From Rhizoclosmatium globosum (lineage: Eukaryota; Chytridiomycota; Chytridiomycetes; Chytridiales; Chytriomycetaceae): a stretch of DNA of 64,000 nucleotides. A program made the position numbers and the translations under genes. This document shows positions 1 to 9,306 of this stretch, piece after piece. Position 1 is the stretch's first letter, and every line of letters begins with the position of its first letter. The notes under the pieces were generated by a model that had not been told where the DNA came from, did not search any database, and saw only the letters and a list, made by a program, of their open reading frames with translations. The stretch lies in contig MCGO01000048.1 of NCBI GenBank assembly GCA_002104985.1, forward strand, positions 267,614-331,613, written 5' to 3'.

Positions 1-239
1 GCATTTGCTCGAGCAGCTTTGAAGTTGTCTTCTTTTCAGCGGCGAGAACAACGCCTTCTTTGCTCAGAATTCCAATGCACATTCCTGCGTGCGAAATAGC
101 TTCCATGGCGTACTCGACCTGGTAGAGCCGGCCTGTGATGGTGGGTTAAGCATCAATCAGTATCACCAGAAGGTGTCAAGAGAGTGGACCCACCTTCGGG
201 TGAGAAGATTGTGGTTCGTCCGTCGTATCGTCTGGCCAT
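1..239 (-). CDS. PSMA4: 20S proteasome subunit alpha-4, 5' part only
   Basis: Partial gene running off the left edge. Exon 1 (194-239) starts at ATG 239 and encodes [17 protein letters not shown] 61-nt GT-AG intron (133-193) follows, then exon 2 continues to position 1 with [17 protein letters not shown]. This N-terminus, with the [20 protein letters not shown] signature, is the gate-forming alpha-subunit motif. The residues after it ([17 protein letters not shown]) fit alpha-4 (yeast Pre9) best among the seven alphas. The product is a structural, non-catalytic ring subunit of the 20S core. About 60 residues are visible, and the rest lies outside the window. Its ATG faces the 3' end of the MFSD1-like gene, 127 bp away on the same strand. 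Confidence 0.93.
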
Positions 240-366
240 TGTTCAGTTGTTGGTGGTGGGTGCTTTTGGAGGTGGTGGTTGAACGAAGGTGCTTTTTTGG
301 TGGGCGATTTTGTAGACGCGCGGTTGAGATGTGTCAACTATCCCCTTCATCATTGGAACCATTTAT

Positions 367-2001
367 TTATTCGTATAATGTCGATGCATTAGAATTGGAG
401 GCTTCAGAGTCAATGGTATCGTCACTCCTTCTAATACGTGAGGATACAACAGATCCTTCCTCTAGAATTCCACCATTGGCATTATCCATATAATAAAGAA
501 GAATAGAAGACAAAATCCCCAGGAAACCCAAAAATGCGAAAAACATCTCCACCCACAAAAATCCCCCACTTTGAACGCGAATTTCAGCTGCAATGAGCGG
601 CAACACAACGAGCGATCCATTATATAGTGAAGTAGACAGTCCGTAAGCAGCACCCAACGACTTTGATGCGGATTCTTCGAGTTTTGTGAAGTCTGTTCCG
701 CTACCACTGTCAGGCTCACTCAAGCGAGGTCGAGAAACATCAGCGATCGCACCCCAAATAGCAGCTCCGTAAACGCTATACGAAATGCCTAAGACGCACA
801 TTGGGAGAACAGGGCTGCTACCCTCTATTAATCCAAGAACTAGATGCACGAGAGTCACCAAGATAGAACACGCAAGCAATAGCAATACTTTGTGTCCATA
901 AGCATCAATATAATATCCACTAAAAGGAACCATAAACGTTGAAATGGATTCAGGAATGGCCATGACATTTCCCGCTGTCACTGTATCATTATGATACCAC
1001 TTTTCCATAAGAAAATCACTTGCTGTGTTGTTGAAGGGTATAATAGTTCCATAAAGGAGAATGCAAAGCAAGCATATCATCCAGAACTCTTTGCGAAGTG
1101 AATTTACTGTTGTCAGGATAGTTTGCGTGTCAGAGATCATCGATTCTGAAGTTCCCGAGCGGATAGAAATGGAAGAAGAACGAGATAGTAACAAAACCGA
1201 TGGCGATCGGCTTCGGATCAAAGGACGTTCGACGGAATCATTGTCTGTGCCACCAATTCGTACATATCCAGTTTCGCGCTTGGCTGTAATCCAGACGAGA
1301 ACAATGGAGCATATGAATGAAAGAAGGCACAAAATTGTCGCAGTCCAAATCGCGGTCTGGACCCCTAACGCCCTTTCAATTCGAGGAGAGCAAATAGAAT
1401 TCAGCGCTGATCCAAAGCGCGCGATTGAAACAGCTAAATTGAGAGAATTAATTTTCATATAAAGTGGAGGAGACGTACTTAAGCCAAGTGCAAATGATAT
1501 CTGGCTGCTTGACCCAAACCAAAGGGCTACAATACAACTTTGACAAACGGATACGCTCTCCCCGCCTATTCCAAATATAATTCTGCCAAGAAGAAGCAGG
1601 GGATACGATTTTAGGCTTAACCCGAAACTAAAAATCACTTGTCCCACGATAACCAACGAAGACACTGTCAAAAGCACAGTGGAAACTCCATATGACGCGA
1701 TATAGCCTCCAGATATAAAAGGAATGATTGTATTTGGCAGCGAGTAGGCCGAATAAAGCAAATTTAGTTTGAACTGCCACTCATCATATCCGATCCCGAG
1801 ATACTCCATTAGAGGTATATTAAGAGCAGCGGGAGCATCAAACGCGTAGAATGTGCCAACGAGGATCATACAAGCTAGGAATAGGACTTGCCATTTTGTT
1901 GTTGCATCTCCTTCCATCGCGAAATTGTCAAGAACATCTTGAAATGAAACTGAATACCTGCGGACAACCCACGATTTCAGCATTTTCCCAGCATTTTCCA
2001 T
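367..2001 (-). CDS. MFS transporter of the MFSD1 type
   Basis: A membrane carrier of the major facilitator superfamily, 544 codons from ATG 2001, with about 12 hydrophobic segments. It carries typical MFS loop motifs (GRIIFGIGGES, SGYYIDAYGHK) and the MFSD1-like stretch FNNTASDFL at the start of the second half. MFSD1 proteins are lysosomal dipeptide uniporters with a GLMP partner, but substrate here is inferred from family only. Positions 1434-1478 look like a retained in-frame 45-nt intron (GTACGT donor, TTTAG acceptor). Removing it restores the family-like FALGLTVSIARFGSALN and leaves about 529 residues. The C-terminus is Ser-rich and cytoplasmic-looking. It is divergent from the actin gene, sharing a 150-bp upstream region. 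Confidence 0.8.
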   Translation of the reverse strand: MENAGKMLKSWVVRRYSVSFQDVLDNFAMEGDATTKWQVLFLACMILVGTFYAFDAPAALNIPLMEYLGIGYDEWQFKLNLLYSAYSLPNTIIPFISGGYIASYGVSTVLLTVSSLVIVGQVIFSFGLSLKSYPLLLLGRIIFGIGGESVSVCQSCIVALWFGSSSQISFALGLSTSPPLYMKINSLNLAVSIARFGSALNSICSPRIERALGVQTAIWTATILCLLSFICSIVLVWITAKRETGYVRIGGTDNDSVERPLIRSRSPSVLLLSRSSSISIRSGTSESMISDTQTILTTVNSLRKEFWMICLLCILLYGTIIPFNNTASDFLMEKWYHNDTVTAGNVMAIPESISTFMVPFSGYYIDAYGHKVLLLLACSILVTLVHLVLGLIEGSSPVLPMCVLGISYSVYGAAIWGAIADVSRPRLSEPDSGSGTDFTKLEESASKSLGAAYGLSTSLYNGSLVVLPLIAAEIRVQSGGFLWVEMFFAFLGFLGILSSILLYYMDNANGGILEEGSVVSSRIRRSDDTIDSEASNSNASTLYE

Positions 2002-2154
2002 AAAAGCCCACTTTGCCAGTGGCTTTCAAATTTTTGGGGAGGACCCACGATTTCAGCTCAATTTGAAGTAGAAGAACACAGCTTCGAAACTGCTTCTCTT
2101 GAAAAACTTGAAACTAAACAAGAACGCCGTCCAATTAGAATATCAATCGATCAA

Positions 2155-3448
2155 ATGACGTATGAAAACGACGCTGTTAGTTGATAGCTCTGTATATATC
2201 CAGGATGAGGCTGTGGATTGACCTTCTCCAAACAGGTTGTATTGGATAATGGCTCTGGTATGCTCAAGGCTGGATTTGCCGGTGACGATGCACCACGTGC
2301 AGTGTTTCCCGCCATTGTCGGTCGTGCCCATCAGTACTTTCAGTTCATTGGGAGTGGAGGGGCAAAGGACACTTACATTGGAGACGAGGCCCAAGCAAAG
2401 AGAGGTATTCTGTCTCTCTCATACCCAATTAAGGGAGGTATCGTAACAAACTGGGATGATATGGAGAAAGTCTGGTGAGTTGAAGTATTTCAAACCAATT
2501 TGGCCCTTATATTGCTTGTTATCCAATTAGGCATCACGCCTTCTCCAATGAGCTGCGAGTTCTCCCTGAAGAGCATCCTCTTCTTCTGACTGAAGCTCCA
2601 ATGAACCCGAAGGCAAATCGAGAACACATGATGCAGCTCTGTTTCGAAAGCTTCAACGTTCCAGCTTTCTTCGTGTCCATCCAGGCTGTCTTGTCGCTTT
2701 ATGCTAGCGGTCGAACAACTGGAATTGTGCTGGATTCTGGAGATGGTGTTTCTCACACTGTTCCGGTTTATGAAGGATTCAGCTTTCCTCACGCAATTTC
2801 CAGACTTAATCTTGCAGGGTGCGTGGTATCTAGTAACTTTAAGAAGAATCTAATTCGTGATATAGGCGAGACATCACTCAATACCTTATGAAGATTCTAA
2901 CAGAGCGAGGTTACTCATACACAACATCCGCTGAACAAGAAATCGTCAAGAATATCAAGGAAACGCTTTGCTACGTAGCGCTCGATTACGATCAGGAAAT
3001 GCAACGCGCAGAGCAAACGGTCGAGCTTGAGCGATCCTTTGAATTACCGGATGGACAAGTTATCACAATTGGAAGCGAACGTTTCCGCGCTGCAGAAGCA
3101 CTCTTTAGACCGTCTATGCTCGGAATGGAAGCGAGCGGAGTTGACTCCTTGACCTACAATTCCATCAATCGATGTGATATTGATGTGAGACGGTCAATGT
3201 ATTCCAACGTCGTCTTGTCTGGCGGTACGACAATGTATCCAGGAATGCCAGAGCGTTTGGAGAAAGAGCTCAATACTAGGGCTCCGTCATCAATAAAAGT
3301 GAAGGTCGTCGCACCAGAAGAGAGAAAGTACTCAGTATGGATTGGAGGCTCTATTCTGGCATCATTGAGTACGTTCCAGTCTATGTGGGTGACCAAAGCA
3401 GAATATGAGGAGTCGGGAGCCTCAATTGTCCACCGCAAGTGTTTCTAA
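2155..3448 (+). CDS. Divergent actin
   Basis: Actin of 376 residues, the usual length, in four exons: 2155-2175, 2236-2474, 2531-2818 and 2866-3448. The start is reached through a 60-nt intron, giving [18 protein letters not shown]. Nucleotide-binding motifs are intact ([40 protein letters not shown]), as is the terminal IVHRKCF. It forms or joins actin filaments in the cytoplasm. The oddity is the DNase-I-binding loop around residues 39-55: the canonical RPRHxGxMVGMGxKDSY is replaced by [18 protein letters not shown]. This loop makes the longitudinal filament contact. The gene is therefore either a specialised second actin or an actin-like paralogue. It is more conserved than most ARPs, so actin is the better call. 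Confidence 0.9.
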
Positions 3449-3496
3449 ACCTTGCATCGTTCACTTTCATACCGAATAATTGATTTGAATTGCATT

Positions 3497-5592
3497 ATGA
3501 ATCATTCCAATACACACAATGAAGCTTTTTCTCGTGATACTGTAGAAATCGTGGATGTTGCCAAATTTACTCCCTTCAGCTCAATGAACATAGATCTCGT
3601 CCAATGTCCCGATTGCCAAACCATTTATATCGGAGTCCCTGCTTGCTCTTGTCTGTATCTTTCTCAGGCGGGTAGGAAGGATGGTCTGGAGCAAACCCTG
3701 CTCTATCCCCACCACGCCACAGTGGCTGGAACCTCGCAGTTCAACGGCGACCATCTATACAATTCTCCAGATTCCGATCCATACGCATCTGATGATAGTA
3801 ACACCTTACAATCAAACGAACGAAGAGCAGAACAGTTGCAAGCTCACACGATGGATCAAATCCTAAAAACAATGGATATGACTCTTGATTACGAAGGAGA
3901 CATTGAATCGATGGTAGAAGACCCGGATCTGATGCCCACGATGGACGATTGGCTTCTTATTGCAAATCGAAATGCAGTTGTTGGACCTGTGAAGTTCGCT
4001 ATAGACGGTGACAACCTGCTGGCGAATTACTTTCATTTGCCTCCAGTCTTAAGGTAGTGTTATAAACTTCCAGTGAATAATGTAAACAATGAGGCTGGTC
4101 ATATTAAAAATGCTAAACTTAGGCTTACCGCATCTGCATTGGCTGCTGACACGCATAGCCCTCCTCTCCCAGAACAAATTTCCTTATCGTACTATCGGAG
4201 GGCCCGTAAAGCAATTATTCGTGCCATAGAAGATGTGCCAACATACCAAACAGTTCAAGCGTACTATTACTTATATTTATTCTCAGTCTGTAAGTTTTCC
4301 CTGATCAACGGCGAAGAAGCTCTGGGAACTTATTCTGTTTGTAGGGAAGGGGCAACCAGCTGTAGGCAGGAAGTTTCTGAAAGCTTCGCTGGAATTGATT
4401 CTTGAGCTACATCTTCACATAGACCCTGATGATTCCCCTTGGTTGCTTCCTTTGCAATTAAGTCCTCGACAAAAAGAGGATAGGCGCCGTGCTTTTTGGG
4501 CAACATTTATGTATCTGAAACGAGAACAGGCTTTCACAACTGATTCCCTTCGAATTGATATCAGCGCGGATAAAATCAAGGCTCCAGGAGAAGTCATTGA
4601 AAATGGAAAGCTGATATTTTCCAACGCTATGTACGCGAAACCAGAATGTGACCTCTTTCACTTGATTTGGGAAATCAAAAAAGCATCATGCAGTACCGCC
4701 AAACACAATCCATGATATCATGATATCAGAGTCAATGACACAATTAACCTTGTATCTTCGATCTGTGCACTCGAAGATTCCCCGAGAACTTCTACTTGTG
4801 GCTGACTCGCAAATCACATTGACCAACCCTGATTATTCTCGGTTTCTTACGAGCCTCGCATCAATTCCAAAAGCAGATATCGAATGTATTGTTTATGTAA
4901 ATATCAATCTGCACGCAAGTACTTCGATTCTGTACCGACCCCTTCTATACCTTTCAAGTCTATCCTGTTGCAATCCGAAATTCTTATCCATGGAGAAGCA
5001 AGCAGTCATATCACATGCAATTGATCAGTGCCTTGAATCAGCGCATCGCATTGTATGTTTATATCTTTTCTTTCTCGACGTCTGGAAAGGACGAGCAAAA
5101 CACAAGGTTCCACACAACGAATATTATAAGCCACGATATATGGCCGTATATGCCATATTTGAAAGCATGATCGTGTTTTGGTTCGTGTCTTGCAGGATGG
5201 ATCCAATTTGGTGGTCCGCAGTGTCAAATGCGAACAAATGTAAACCTGAAGTCATCAAAGCGAGAATGATTGAAATGATTCAATTTTTGAAAAGGATTGA
5301 GAGTGAAGAGGGTGGTAGCTCAGGAACAATGATACCTCTTGTGCAGTGCTCTGAAGCTATGATGAAGGAGGTGAATGAAGGAGTGCATGCCAGAAACTGT
5401 GGAATGGAGGAGATTGAACTCGGGATGACAGTTTTGTCACTCGCCGTGAACGACAACACATCCAATGTTCCCGTTGAAGTGAAGGAGCCATGGGCATTTC
5501 TTGGACTTCTCGGTCTTGAGGTCTCTAACAACATACGATGGAAAGGGAGGACAGAAGAAAGTTGGAGACTCTTTTGGAAATTACGGGCCTAA
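3497..5592 (+). CDS. Fungal-specific transcription factor domain protein without a visible zinc cluster
   Basis: About 644 residues in four exons: 3497-4053, 4123-4289, 4345-4692 and 4730-5592. The central part carries the fungal transcription-factor middle homology region: an alpha-helical stretch ending in LELILELHLHIDPDDSPWL, then RQKEDRRRAFWATFMYLKRE, matching the (E)xRRRxFW signature of that domain. Members usually have an N-terminal Zn2Cys6 DNA-binding cluster. Here only a loose Cys group (CPDCQTIYIGVPACSC) is seen near residue 36, and it does not fit CxxCxxxKxKC. The role is presumably transcriptional regulation in the nucleus. The last junction depends on a 37-nt GT-AG segment (4693-4729). 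Without it the frame breaks, so a frameshift is the alternative. Confidence 0.68.
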
Positions 5593-5602
5593 ATATATAA
5601 AA

Positions 5603-6105
5603 TCTCCATCCACCAATTTACTCCAATCCTAAAAAAAAAAAATAAGATCTAAAACCACATAACAAAAAGTGAATTTAGTGAATATATCGCTCTCCATCAC
5701 ATAACAGACAAATAAAATATATACAACGCAGGATAGAGGAGCAAAACGCTCGATACTGGGATCGAACCAGTGACCTTGAGGTTAACAGCCCCACGCTACT
5801 ACCAGCTGAGCCAACCGAGCGCTGACTCTCAACCTGAAAGTGATAATATGAAGCCAAATCCTTTTAAACTTGCTGCCAGAGCTTAAACGACAACAGCTAC
5901 AGTAAGATATAGTGTTAAGGATGCCTATGATCGATAACATAAGCCCTCAACACCTCTGGGTCGACGACAATGATCGGAGATTGGTCGAATTCTGGAGGAA
6001 ACCCAAGAAACATTTTTTCAAATCACGCTATGAAGAAGAAACATTTTTTGAATGCAGGATATGAGGTGAGAAACATTTTTTCATTCGTACGCTACGAATG
6101 GATGG
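5603..6105 (-). repeat. tRNA-Asn repeat cassette, copy 1
   Basis: A block repeated near 23745-24155 and 34431-34855, always in the same orientation. It holds an invariant tRNA-Asn gene, roughly 280 bp of conserved sequence upstream of the tRNA and up to 140 bp downstream. The flanks differ by point changes and small indels, while the 74-bp tRNA is identical in all copies. Upstream of the tRNA (higher coordinates) there are three GAAACATTTTTT motifs about 31-32 bp apart near 6010-6082 (+ strand reading). No ORF or transposase is present. It may be a dispersed segmental duplication or a non-autonomous element carrying a functional tRNA. Confidence 0.8.
5747..5820 (-). tRNA. tRNA-Asn (GUU), copy 1
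   Basis: Read on the minus strand, the gene begins GCTCGGTTGGCTCAGC and folds as a cloverleaf. It has a 7-bp acceptor stem (GCTCGGT/ATCGAGC), a D arm, an anticodon arm TGGGG-CTGTTAA-CCTCA with anticodon GTT, and a T arm ACTGG-TTCGATC-CCAGT. The discriminator base is G. A TTTT run follows within a few bases, suiting RNA polymerase III termination. No intron is present. It is identical to the copies at 23850-23923 and 34487-34560. Confidence 0.95.
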
Positions 6106-6368
6106 CTCACAGTCTGATTTCGAAACAGACTCTCGCATATACAATTTCGCTAGAAACATTTGTTTGGATGAACCCCAGGAGGGATCATGATCTATCTCTT
6201 ATATTAATCATTCGCCAGGCTAGATCAAGAAAGCAGTTTTGGGGCACATTATCACAAGAACCAACATTCAAAAGGTGAATTCATGCAATCTTGGTATGGT
6301 CGAATTTAATGATCTATTATACCTTCTTTTTCCTTTTCGTTTGTTTGTTTGGAAAAACTAACTGCAGA

Positions 6369-8109
6369 ATGATGCAAGCACTTCCAAACTTAACCAATTC
6401 GGTTCCGGATCCATTTGTCAATGCACAAGAAGAGTTTCTTGCTGCGTTAGTCCAGTATCATGAAAGCATTGGGTGAGGATGCAGACTTGAGTGTTTGAGT
6501 ATGTTGACCCCTTGCAGACAGCAGACAACAGTTCCCGACTTCTGTGGCCAACCAGTCAACTTGTTCCATCTTTTCCTCTTAGTGCAGCAAGTTGGTGGAT
6601 ACGAAAAGGTATGCATCTGCCCTCAAAGTCGAAAACGCCTCATCATTCATAACCCAAACCAAAAAGATGGACTTTCATGACTGGCAGCGGATCGTTGGGC
6701 TTCTAAAGCCGCCAAAGCCAATACCCGAAGCTCCTCTTAATCTCAAAAACATTTACGAGAGAACCTTGTGGCTTTTTGAGTTGCACACAAAGGCCGCAGA
6801 ACGCGAGAACGCACGGAAGGATCTGCCTAAAGTAAAGAAGGTTGAATCAAAAGAAAAAGCGGAAAAGAAAGCGGTGAATACGGAGAAGAAGGAGAAGGTT
6901 GTAAAGGAGAAGACGCCAAAGGAAAAGGTTGTACCAAAAGAGAAACCAAAGAACGCTGCTCCCGCTCCTCCAAAGCAAGCGACTCCAATTACAAATAATC
7001 AAGCATCTTCTTCAACCTCTGCACCTCCTCCTGCAGTCAAAATACCAGTACCAGGCCCATATATTCCCCTCGAAGAACCCCTGGTTATCCCAGACAAACC
7101 CACTGACTCGAATGAGGATGAAAATGAAGACGGCAAAGATTACTTTGTTGAGGCTATCCTGGGTTTTGCGATTGATGAAGTAAGCGTAATATTATTATCT
7201 GTCTCCGATCTAACCAGTTGGAGAAGAAACTCAAGAAACCAATGTATCTCGTGAAGTGGCTTGGATACACAAACAAGTTTAATCAGTGGTTGGATGAGAC
7301 GAGTTTTACCGTAAGTCTATCTCGGACAAATGAATTCTCTGATGAAGCACATAATTAGAACGACGTTTTGATATCGAAGTACAAGAAAGCGATTGAGGCT
7401 CGAACAAAAGCTTTAATTGGGCCAGCTGCCTTCGATGCTGTGGCATCGTCCTCGTCTGCTGCACCCCTCAGAAAGAGAAGAAGGAGAAGCAATCAACTTC
7501 CACTTCAAACAAACGACGCGCCTCGGCACCTGTTCCATCAACTTCAGGCGGTAAATCTTCTTTGGTCGATTCAGTGATGGATTCGGCGTCGAAAAAAGCC
7601 AAGAAAGAAGTCGCACCCGCCAGCGCAAAGAAGGCAGTACCGCCTTCTCAACGGGAGACAGAAGATATAATCGACATTGAGGGGCCCGTTGTGAAAGAAG
7701 AGAAGCCCATTCCTTGGACAGAAGGTAACAAACCCCTCAATCCCTTACCATTCACTCACCCTTTCTATGAAATCAGAATATCGACACAAAATCCCACAAA
7801 ATATCTTGAACGCCCCAGCGTGGGACGAATATGTTTTCGAAGTCAAAAGTGTTGACAACAAGATGGTACGCGATAATTCAGACGAGAACTTGTTCCGTGC
7901 AGTTGTTACTTTCAAGGAAGGATTGCTGCCGAACAATGTTACGCAGGTATCCTTGCCAATCAGTGTTGTTAGAAAAAAGTGCAAGGATAAGGTGAGCGAA
8001 GTTGTTTGTTTTTTTTATTCTCGTTCGTGCAACTGATGTGATGTAATAGTTGATTGAGTTCTTTTTTCGACACGTACGGTTCGCGGCACCAGCAAGTGCC
8101 AGCAAGTAA
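6369..8109 (+). CDS. ARID-chromodomain-chromoshadow protein (HP1-like fusion)
   Basis: Seven exons: 6369-6472, 6518-6608, 6667-7179, 7218-7310, 7359-7724, 7777-7991 and 8050-8109, about 469 residues. Residues 1-105 resemble an ARID DNA-binding domain: VPDFCGQPVNLFHLFLLVQQ, VGGYEK, then DWQRIVGLL and LKNIYERTLWLFE. A long Lys/Glu/Pro-rich linker follows. Next comes a chromodomain (DYFVEAILGF, MYLVKWLGYTNKFNQWLDE) and, at the C-terminus, a chromoshadow domain (WDEYVFEVKSV to LIEFFFRHVRF). HP1 proteins bind methylated H3K9 by the chromodomain and dimerise by the shadow domain; an added ARID suggests direct DNA contact. Within exon 5 the frame shifts near 7440-7471, where a 32-nt GT-AG segment would restore it. 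The start is the first ATG of two adjacent ones. Confidence 0.75.
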
Positions 8110-8209
8110 CTATAACCCCAATAATTCTTGTTCGCATTCTTTTCTCCTTGTTATTGTTACGTGTACAGGAGCTGTGTGCTGTAAATAATGAATAAATAAC
8201 TATCCAAAA

Positions 8210-9197
8210 ATGGCAAAGAGAACCCGCTCCTCTCAACGGATTACACCACCCCGCCCACTTGTCATTCCAGATAAGCCAACAGATCTGGATGAAGACGAAG
8301 GTTTGAACAGCGAGTACGAAGTGGAAGGCATTCTGGACCATAAGACTGTATGTCCAGAAATAAGTGCAATTGAAGTTCCTAACCTTCCTCGGTAGAAAGG
8401 GAACCGTACCTTATATCTCGTCAAATGGGCTGGGTATACGAACCGATTGAATGATTGGTTGCAGGAGGATATGTTTGGGGTACAGTTATAGTTCACATGT
8501 TGTTAATTGTTGTTAATGGCGAATGCATTCACAGGACGGGAACCTTGTCGCCGAGTACAAAAAGAAGATGAAGTCATTTGGCACTGAAAAGCGGGGGCGA
8601 GGGACAAAGACTGACGAGGAGGGCACAGAGGAGAAGAAGGTTGAAAAGCCGGCTCCAAAGAAGGGTCGGAAGCGAAGCCTTAGCGCTGCCAAATCAATTG
8701 AAGCGGAGAAGAAGGATCAGGAAGAGGAAGAGGAAGTTGTTGAAGAACAGGATGTTAAAGTCTCCTCAAAGAACAGCAAGTCCACTGACTCTCAACGAAA
8801 GCGAGCCAAGACAAAGGCTTCAAAGACTTTTGATTCAGATAAGCCAGTCGAGGAAGATATTCCAGCTGCGGCCGAAGAGAATCAGGATGATCTTTTTGAG
8901 GGTTTGTGAATGCAACACATCATTCGAATACTGAACATAACTGCAGATGATACCATTCCTGAGCACATATATAAGCTCAGTTCTTGGGACGAACATGTTC
9001 AAGAAATTGCAAGCCTTGATAACCCCTTGTATCCAGATGTAAACGATGAAAACAAATATCGGGTTAAAGTTGTTTGGAAGAAGGGGGTTTTGGGGAAGCA
9101 GAGTACTTCTGTTTACTTGACTGCCGGAATTGTGCGTGAAAAGTGTCGAGCCAAGTTGATTGACTTCTTTTTCAAGCACACCCGGTTTGTGAAGTAG
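8210..9197 (+). CDS. Heterochromatin protein 1-like (chromo plus chromoshadow)
   Basis: Four exons: 8210-8347, 8396-8479, 8535-8901 and 8947-9197, giving 279 residues. The N-terminal chromodomain (YEVEGILDHKT, TLYLVKWAGYTNRLNDWLQE) spans about residues 34-85. A Lys/Glu-rich hinge follows, then a chromoshadow domain (WDEHVQEIASLDN, YRVKVVWKKG, CRAKLIDFFFKHTRFVK). This is the classic HP1/Swi6 layout: the reader binds H3K9-methylated nucleosomes and dimerises to compact heterochromatin. It lies 100 bp behind the ARID-bearing gene, and both share PLVIPDKPTD just before the chromodomain, so the pair arose by tandem duplication. This copy lacks the ARID. Confidence 0.88.
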
Positions 9198-9306
9198 GAG
9201 AAGAAGTCTCTAACAAACGAGCTTGAAGTTGTGGCGTTGAATCTTATAAGCTTGCTACTGATACGTATGAATAAAACCTGTTCGTATTCTTACACATCAT
9301 TTCAAT

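Noticed and set aside
3600..3660. Zn2Cys6 cluster in the transcription factor.
   Set aside because: Cys spacing (CxxC then CxC) does not fit the six-cysteine pattern and basic residues between them are missing.
5675..5857. Similar minus-strand open frames at 5675-5857 and 34415-34597.
   Set aside because: They are translations across the tRNA-Asn cassettes; similarity follows from the DNA repeat, with no codon-type conservation.
5603..6105. Classical tRNA-derived SINE.
   Set aside because: The conserved body is mainly upstream of the tRNA, the tRNA keeps full cloverleaf and terminator, and no clear A-tail or target duplication was seen. Not excluded, but not the best fit.
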